Shown here piece after piece: positions 58,633-64,000 of a DNA stretch of 64,000 nucleotides; the stretch's first letter is position 1, and every line of letters starts with the position of its first letter. A program made the position numbers and the translations under genes. Under the pieces are notes generated by a model that was not told where the DNA came from, searched no databases, and worked only from the letters and a program-made list of their open reading frames with translations. The stretch lies in NCBI GenBank assembly GCA_964472525.1, contig CAYYLL010000011.1, forward strand, positions 1 through 64,000, written 5' to 3'. This DNA comes from SZUA-37 sp964472525. Its GTDB lineage: Bacteria; Pseudomonadota; Gammaproteobacteria; UBA6429; Thiohalophilaceae.

Positions 58633-60003
58633 TTATATCTCTTTGGCCAACTGCACCGCTAAACCAATATAATTTGCCGGTGTTAATTGACTCAACGCCT
58701 TTTTAGCATCCTCTGGCATATCCAGATTGGCAATAAAAGCGCTCAGTGTTTTGGCAGATATTTTACTACCACGGGTTAAATCTTTTAGTTTTTCGTATGG
58801 GTTTTCTATGCCATAACGACGCATGACCGTTTGGATCGGTTCTGCAAGCACTTCCCAGTTGTTATCTAAAATTTCAGCCAGTTTTGGCTCGTTAACTTCC
58901 AGTTTATTTAAGCCTCGCATTGTTGATGAATAGGCAATTAAACAATGCGCAAGTCCCACACCTAAATTACGCAACACCGTTGAATCGGTTAAATCACGTT
59001 GCATTCGTGAAATGGTGAGCTTTCCTGAAAGATGATTAAACAAGGCGTTAGCGATACCAAGGTTGCCTTCCGAATTTTCAAAGTCGATAGGATTAACTTT
59101 GTGCGGCATGGTGGATGAACCCACTTCGCCTTTGATGACCTTTTGTTTAAAAAAGCCCATTGAAATATACGTCCAGATATCACGATCCATATCCAGAATA
59201 ATGGTGTTATAGCGTGCCAAGGCATCAAAATACTCAGCAATGTAATCGTGTGGTTCAATTTGAATGGTGTAAGGATTAAAGTTGAGCTCTAGACTTTCTG
59301 TTATAAATTGTTCTGCTAAGGCAGGCCAGTCGAGTTCAGGGTAAGCGGAAACATGGGCATTGTAGTTACCGACCGCGCCATTTATTTTCCCTAACATTAC
59401 CACGTTTGCAACTTGTTCTCGTTGGCGTTCAAGACGCGCAACAATATTGGCAAACTCTTTACCAATGGTGGTGGGGGATGCCGGTTGTCCGTGAGTGTGG
59501 GATAGCATTGGGATTGCCGCATAGTCATGTGCAAAGCCACGCAGACGATTAATGATGCCATCCATTTCAGGTAATAAAATATTATCCCGTGCGGTTGAAA
59601 GCATTAACGCATGGGAGAGGTTGTTAATATCTTCGGATGTGCAGGCAAAATGAATAAACTCACTCACTGCTTCAATTTCTGTTTGATCTTTTATTTTTTC
59701 TTTTAAGAAATACTCAACGGCTTTTACGTCATGATTGGTTGTGCTTTCAATCTCTTTTACCCGCAGTGCATCGTCTGTACTAAAGTCGGTAACAATCGCA
59801 TCTAAAAAGGCATTGGCAGTACCAGAAAAGGGGGCAACTTCTTTAATTGTGGTTTTATTGGCTAAAAATTGTAACCAGCGTACTTCAACTAAAACCCGAT
59901 GATAAATTAAACCGTACTCACTAAAGTAGGGGCGAAGCGTTTGAGTTTTGGATGCGTAGCGTCCATCAACGGGGGATACGGCTGTTAAAGGACTTAAGTC
60001 CAT
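58633..60003 (-). CDS. purB: Adenylosuccinate lyase
   Basis: A 456-residue enzyme of purine synthesis. The fumarase/aspartase signature GSSTMPHKVNPI is present near residue 295, with MLSHTHGQPASPTT near 165 and LTAVSPVDGRYASKT at the start. Length and sequence match the gammaproteobacterial PurB. GGAGATTTTTC precedes the ATG. hflD, which adjoins purB in Escherichia coli, lies 3.4 kb further upstream here, separated by acnA. Confidence 0.97.
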   Translation of the reverse strand: MDLSPLTAVSPVDGRYASKTQTLRPYFSEYGLIYHRVLVEVRWLQFLANKTTIKEVAPFSGTANAFLDAIVTDFSTDDALRVKEIESTTNHDVKAVEYFLKEKIKDQTEIEAVSEFIHFACTSEDINNLSHALMLSTARDNILLPEMDGIINRLRGFAHDYAAIPMLSHTHGQPASPTTIGKEFANIVARLERQREQVANVVMLGKINGAVGNYNAHVSAYPELDWPALAEQFITESLELNFNPYTIQIEPHDYIAEYFDALARYNTIILDMDRDIWTYISMGFFKQKVIKGEVGSSTMPHKVNPIDFENSEGNLGIANALFNHLSGKLTISRMQRDLTDSTVLRNLGVGLAHCLIAYSSTMRGLNKLEVNEPKLAEILDNNWEVLAEPIQTVMRRYGIENPYEKLKDLTRGSKISAKTLSAFIANLDMPEDAKKALSQLTPANYIGLAVQLAKEI

Positions 60004-60268
60004 GAAAAATCTCCACTTTATAGATATGATTATGGGCTTATTTTACACTAAATAAGACGAAGGTACAGTGTGGAGATTGTTTGTTGAGGTGTCGGTGGGT
60101 TGTTCTTATTTCTACATTCATATTATAAAATGCAGACCAAGTAAGTGCAGCTAGCGGTCTTCAATATTTTCTTGAGCCGAATCAATCCTGATACGGCTAC
60201 AGGTGGTTTTTGTTGCTCTGTTGTTTGCTTCTGTTGGTTATGGACGTGAAACAGAGAGTCGCTTTGGA

Positions 60269-60463
60269 TTACCCTGTGCGTTTATAAATTAATCCGGTTT
60301 TTAACATAACTTCATCGTTGCTTAGTTGGTCTAGTGGGCAGCCATCATTATCGCATTCCGCAACACGATCATATTGAAAGACATTACCGTCCGACTCAAT
60401 GTTTTTATAGATAGGTTTGCCAAAATGTGTGCCAACAGTGCTGTGATCGACTTTATTACTCAC
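60269..60463 (-). CDS. Small hypothetical protein
   Basis: A 64-residue protein starting at GTG 60463 (MSNKVDHSTVGTHFGKP), preceded by GAGGATAAATATT; an ATG at 60478 is open but lacks a ribosome binding site. It has two cysteines in AECDNDGCPLDQL and no signal or membrane segment. It lies alone between purB and acnA. Function not recognised. Confidence 0.6.
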   Translation of the reverse strand: MSNKVDHSTVGTHFGKPIYKNIESDGNVFQYDRVAECDNDGCPLDQLSNDEVMLKTGLIYKRTG

Positions 60464-60626
60464 AATATTTATCCTCATGTATAGGTGACTAAAAACGATT
60501 GTTCCTTTAATATTTTGGGAAACAATCTAGCATAAGCAAATTATCGGCTTTGCTGTCCGAGACTTTAGACATTTTTAAGATAAATGAGTTTGATTTTTAT
60601 AATTGTGAACCAGCACAAAAATAAGG

Positions 60627-60651
60627 AAGGGGTGGCTGAAACCCACCCCTT
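60627..60651 (-). terminator. Terminator of acnA
   Basis: On the minus strand AAGGGGTGG-GTTTCAG-CCACCCCTT is followed by CCTTATTTTTG, 12 nt after the acnA stop. Confidence 0.85.
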
Positions 60652-60662
60652 AATTCTATTTT

Positions 60663-63320
60663 TTATGACGCAAGTTGTCGTAAAACGTATTGCAAGATAC
60701 CACCATGGCGGTAGTATTCAATTTCTTGCGGGGTATCGATACGTACTTTTGCGGTAAATTGAATAACATCACCATTTTCAGCGGTCGCTATAACTTCAAC
60801 TTCTTTACTAGAACCATCGCCTAAGCCTTTGATGTTAATACTTTCTTTACCTGTTAGGTTTAAGCTTGAAGCACTCTCACCATCATTATACTGCAATGGC
60901 AAAATGCCCATGCAAACGAGGTTAGTGCGATGAATACGTTCGTAGCTTTCGGCAATTACGGCCTGTATGCCAAGCAGTCGAGGGCCTTTTGCAGCCCAGT
61001 CACGGGATGAACCTGAGCCATATTCTTTACCCGCTAAAATAATAAGTGGGGTATTTTCCCGTTTATATTGCATGGCCGCATCAAAAATACTCATTTGTTC
61101 GCCATCAGGTTGGTGTTGCGTAATACCACCTTCGGTACCGGGGGCGAGTAAATTACGCAGGCGGATATTGGCAAAGGTACCGCGCATCATTACTTCATGG
61201 TTACCACGACGCGAACCGAGGGAGTTAAAGTCTTTATCGGCAATGCCATTGGCTTTTAAATAAATACCGGCGGGGCTGTCGGCTTTAATCGCACCGGCCG
61301 GAGAGATATGGTCGGTCGTGACTGAATCACCTAACATTGCTAAAACACGCGCATTGCTAATATCGTTGACGGCATCCGGTTGCATCGTCATACCTTCAAA
61401 ATAGGGCGGGTTTTTAATGTAGGTGGAATCATTGACCCAATCAAATAATTGCCCTTCGGGTGATTTAAGGTCGAGCCATTGTTGCTCACCCTTGTACACT
61501 TCAGCATAATTTTGTGTAAACTCATCCCGTTTCACACTTTTGCTAACGACAGCCTGTACTTCCATTTGGCTTGGCCAAATATCTTTTAGGTAAACATCAT
61601 TACCGTTTTTATCCTGAGCTAAGGGTTCATTGTAAATATCAATATTCATCGTGCCGGCAATTGCATAGGCAACCACTAAAGGTGGTGACGCAAGATAATT
61701 CATTCGGACTTCAGCATGTACCCGCCCCTCAAAGTTGCGGTTGCCGGACAAAATAGCACTGACCGCCAGATCACCGTCTGCAATGGCTTTTGAGACAGGA
61801 GCAGGCAATGGCCCGGAGTTGCCAATACAGGTTGCGCAACCGTAACCAATAACATGGAAGCCTAGATTTTCCATTGATTCCATTAAATCGGCCTGTTTAA
61901 AATATTCTGTGACCACCCGTGAGCCGGGGGCGAGCGATGTTTTTACCCAAGGTTTTACTTTTACCCCTAAGGCTGACGCTTTTTGTGCCACCAGACCGGC
62001 TGCCAACATCACATTGGGATTCGATGTATTGGTACATGATGTAATGGAAGCAATCACAATCGCGCCATCGTCTAGAGTGACATCTTGATCATTAATTGTT
62101 GTTGTAATGGCCTTGCTTGTTAAGTTACGTTCGGCTTTTAATGCGGCAAGAGCATCAGTAAACATGGATTTGGATTGCTTGAGCGGAATACGATCCTGAG
62201 GACGTTTAGGACCCGCAAGGGCAGGTTCCGTCGTGCTAATATCAAACTCCACCGTACTGCTATAACGACTGGTATTTGTTGAGCTAGCTTCATGGAACAT
62301 ACCTTGTTCACGCATATAGGCTTCGATTAATGTAATTTGTTCCTCGGAACGACCGGATAAACGTAAATAGTTAAGCGTTTCATGGTCAATTGGAAAGATA
62401 CCGCAGGTAGCGCCATATTCTGGTGCCATATTGGCGATGGTGGCTCGGTCGGCCAATGATAAATGTTCTAAACCTTCACCGTAAAATTCAACAAACTTAC
62501 CCACCACGCCATGTTGGCGTAACAGTTGAACAATTTTTAATACCAGATCGGTCGCCGTTGCCCCTTCGGGTAATTGCCCAGTTAAATTAAAGCCAACCAC
62601 TTGAGGGATTAACATCGAAACCGGCTGCCCAAGCATGGCGGCTTCGGCCTCAATACCACCCACTCCCCAGCCTAATACACCCACACCATTAATCATGGTG
62701 GTATGTGAATCAGTACCGACGAGTGTGTCAGGGTACGCCTGACGAACACCCTTGTTTTCAACATCAAAAACCACGCGTGCAAGATATTCTAAATTGATTT
62801 GATGCACGATACCCATATCCGGTGGCACGACTTTAAAGTTTGAAAAAGCAGATTGGCCCCATTTTAAAAAGCTGTAACGTTCTTGATTCCGCTGGTATTC
62901 CATTTTTGCATTAATTGCCACTGCTTCTTTGTTGCCGAACGAGTCAATTTGAACTGAATGATCAATAACCAGTTCAGCCGGTTGCAGTGGGTTAATTTTA
63001 TTGGGGTCACCACCCAATTTCTTCATTGCTTCACGCATTGCGGCTAAATCAACCACCGCAGGCACACCGGTAAAGTCCTGCATTAAAACGCGCGCAGGGG
63101 TAAACGCAATTTCAGTTGCGGGTACGGCTTTGGGATCCCAGTTGGCCATTGCCTGTATATCCTCGTCGGTGACATTGATGCCATCATGGTGTCGAAGCAG
63201 GTTTTCAAGCAGGATTTTTAAAGAAAAAGGTAGTGTTTCAGCCCCGTTGACGCTATCAAGACGATAAATTTCATAGTCTTTTCCATTAACTGAAAGGGTT
63301 GATTTTGCGTTGTTGCCCAT
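60663..63320 (-). CDS. acnA: Aconitate hydratase A
   Basis: An 885-residue monomeric aconitase of the AcnA/IRP type. The cluster cysteines are in ITSCTNTSNP (near residue 430) and GYGCATCIGNSGPL (near 496); substrate-binding GSGSSRDWAAKG lies near 768. The length is as usual. It interconverts citrate and isocitrate in the TCA cycle. GGAGAACTC precedes the ATG and a terminator follows the stop. Confidence 0.97.
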   Translation of the reverse strand: MGNNAKSTLSVNGKDYEIYRLDSVNGAETLPFSLKILLENLLRHHDGINVTDEDIQAMANWDPKAVPATEIAFTPARVLMQDFTGVPAVVDLAAMREAMKKLGGDPNKINPLQPAELVIDHSVQIDSFGNKEAVAINAKMEYQRNQERYSFLKWGQSAFSNFKVVPPDMGIVHQINLEYLARVVFDVENKGVRQAYPDTLVGTDSHTTMINGVGVLGWGVGGIEAEAAMLGQPVSMLIPQVVGFNLTGQLPEGATATDLVLKIVQLLRQHGVVGKFVEFYGEGLEHLSLADRATIANMAPEYGATCGIFPIDHETLNYLRLSGRSEEQITLIEAYMREQGMFHEASSTNTSRYSSTVEFDISTTEPALAGPKRPQDRIPLKQSKSMFTDALAALKAERNLTSKAITTTINDQDVTLDDGAIVIASITSCTNTSNPNVMLAAGLVAQKASALGVKVKPWVKTSLAPGSRVVTEYFKQADLMESMENLGFHVIGYGCATCIGNSGPLPAPVSKAIADGDLAVSAILSGNRNFEGRVHAEVRMNYLASPPLVVAYAIAGTMNIDIYNEPLAQDKNGNDVYLKDIWPSQMEVQAVVSKSVKRDEFTQNYAEVYKGEQQWLDLKSPEGQLFDWVNDSTYIKNPPYFEGMTMQPDAVNDISNARVLAMLGDSVTTDHISPAGAIKADSPAGIYLKANGIADKDFNSLGSRRGNHEVMMRGTFANIRLRNLLAPGTEGGITQHQPDGEQMSIFDAAMQYKRENTPLIILAGKEYGSGSSRDWAAKGPRLLGIQAVIAESYERIHRTNLVCMGILPLQYNDGESASSLNLTGKESINIKGLGDGSSKEVEVIATAENGDVIQFTAKVRIDTPQEIEYYRHGGILQYVLRQLAS

Positions 63321-63391
63321 GAGTTCTCCTTCATAATGTACTTTAACTTAAGTACAAAATTATAATAAAAATAGTTGGTTAGCAGTAAAAC

Positions 63392-64000
63392 TTAATTTAA
63401 ATGCTTTGGTATTTCCTGGTTTAAAATTGTATTGGCCATTTGTAAAATTTTCTTCCGTTTAAACAGTATATGCCAACGTCGGCCACCGAGTTGATTCCAT
63501 AATACCGCAGCGCGGACTGCTGCAAGCAATAAACTACGAATTTTATTCACCGTGAGTGTGTTTGACAAATGGTTTTGGTCACCTTGCACCATTATTTTAG
63601 TCGCTAATGGGCTGATGTTTTCTGAATAAATATCCGCAATATTAGCCATAACATTTTCATGGGTAGTGGATGAAAAAAGCTCAGCTTGACGTTTTGCAAC
63701 TTCTAAGCGGGTTGTAATAGTGTCCAGAATAGCTGGTTGTTGTGATAGCTTTTTCTGCAAATGGAGGATGCCAATGGCATATTGTGCTAAATAAATATTC
63801 ATTTTTTGGTTGTTTTTATTGGCTGAACCTTCGGTTGAATTATCTAAATAGGTCTCGCCATTTAATTGTTTGATCAATCCGTTTAAACCACTTTTTAAAG
63901 CAACGATGCCGCCGTAAATAGACTCGGTAGATGGCGCATCAAAGATAAACAGACTTTCGATACAAGTTTGTAAGTCATGTTCAGGTGCGTTACCGGTTCT
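63392..64000 (-). CDS. hflD: HflD, partial at the right edge
   Basis: The frame is open from its stop at 63392 to the end of the window (203 codons); no in-window start is needed (a TTG at 63877 is internal) and the N-terminus lies outside. Features fit the HflD family of about 205-215 residues: CIESLFIFDAPSTESIYGG, NIYLAQYAIGILHLQKKL, LATKIMVQGD, RAAVLWNQLGGRRWHILFKRKKIL. HflD is a membrane-associated protein of unclear cellular role that is encoded next to purB in gammaproteobacteria. Confidence 0.88.
   Translation of the reverse strand, partial: RTGNAPEHDLQTCIESLFIFDAPSTESIYGGIVALKSGLNGLIKQLNGETYLDNSTEGSANKNNQKMNIYLAQYAIGILHLQKKLSQQPAILDTITTRLEVAKRQAELFSSTTHENVMANIADIYSENISPLATKIMVQGDQNHLSNTLTVNKIRSLLLAAVRAAVLWNQLGGRRWHILFKRKKILQMANTILNQEIPKHLN

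Noticed and set aside
1..64000. CRISPR array search prompted by the Cas6-like gene
   Set aside because: No series of regularly spaced identical 25-40 bp repeats was seen; the only close repeats are two 15-bp copies near 24.3 kb.

Overview
The window comes from an AT-rich gammaproteobacterial sulfur oxidiser. The evidence is an oxidative-type (reverse) dsr cluster containing dsrEFH and dsrL, a sulfide:quinone oxidoreductase with its FisR-type regulator, dsrS, and a gammaproteobacterial housekeeping set (hflD, acnA, purB). I cannot name the genus from sequence alone. No rRNA, tRNA, transposase or CRISPR array was seen.

Layout. 85-9623 (minus strand): dsrA-B-E-F-H-C-M-K-L-J-O in the canonical order, continuing off the left edge where dsrP is expected. 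DsrAB, the DsrEFH/DsrC sulfur relay, the DsrL NAD(P)H enzyme and the DsrMKJO membrane complex oxidise stored or persulfidic sulfur to sulfite. 10118-13030: a sulfur-associated accessory group with a frameshifted TauD-like dioxygenase, a 61-63 aa conserved protein, a Cas6/Cmx6-like protein without any CRISPR array, a cysteine-less DsrC paralogue (RspA type) and a 69 aa protein. 13093-25788: a PiuC-type hydroxylase, an FAD oxidoreductase with GtrA, sqr divergent from fisR with a sigma-54 promoter, a prolyl-hydroxylase-like protein, several conserved unknowns, a radical SAM/SPASM protein, a REC-CheC-like plus PAS pair, and a TrpD-like protein.

25971-50017: the most striking part, a large c-type cytochrome locus. 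It holds two small minus-strand di-/triheme cytochromes. The plus strand carries an NHL lipoprotein, a tetraheme cytochrome with exactly eight histidines, a parvulin, a predicted outer-membrane barrel, three pairs of paralogues in mirrored order (A-B-C-C'-B'-A'), a second NHL lipoprotein, an 11-heme cytochrome whose N-terminus repeats the tetraheme module, and a private ResB/CcsA haem-ligation pair. A histidine kinase/NtrC-type regulator, a monohaem cytochrome, two Reg_prop propeller proteins, a c4-like cytochrome and a triheme cytochrome behind a c-di-GMP-I riboswitch follow. Sigma-54 type promoters precede the main transcription units. I infer an envelope-spanning electron conduit, possibly ending in a polymerised cytochrome, under sigma-54 and c-di-GMP control.

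50410-55480: a Sel1-repeat protein, a MoxR ATPase with a VWA/metallopeptidase-like partner, dsrS, an unknown and a glutaredoxin. 55477-64000 (minus strand): an M61 peptidase, a secretin-like fragment protein, a DUF7931-like protein, purB, a small unknown, acnA and partial hflD.

How it may work together: sulfide is sensed by FisR and oxidised by Sqr; sulfane sulfur passes through DsrEFH/DsrC to reverse DsrAB; electrons enter the quinone pool through DsrMKJOP. The cytochrome locus could be an alternative electron exit or entry to the outside. This last link is inference from co-location.
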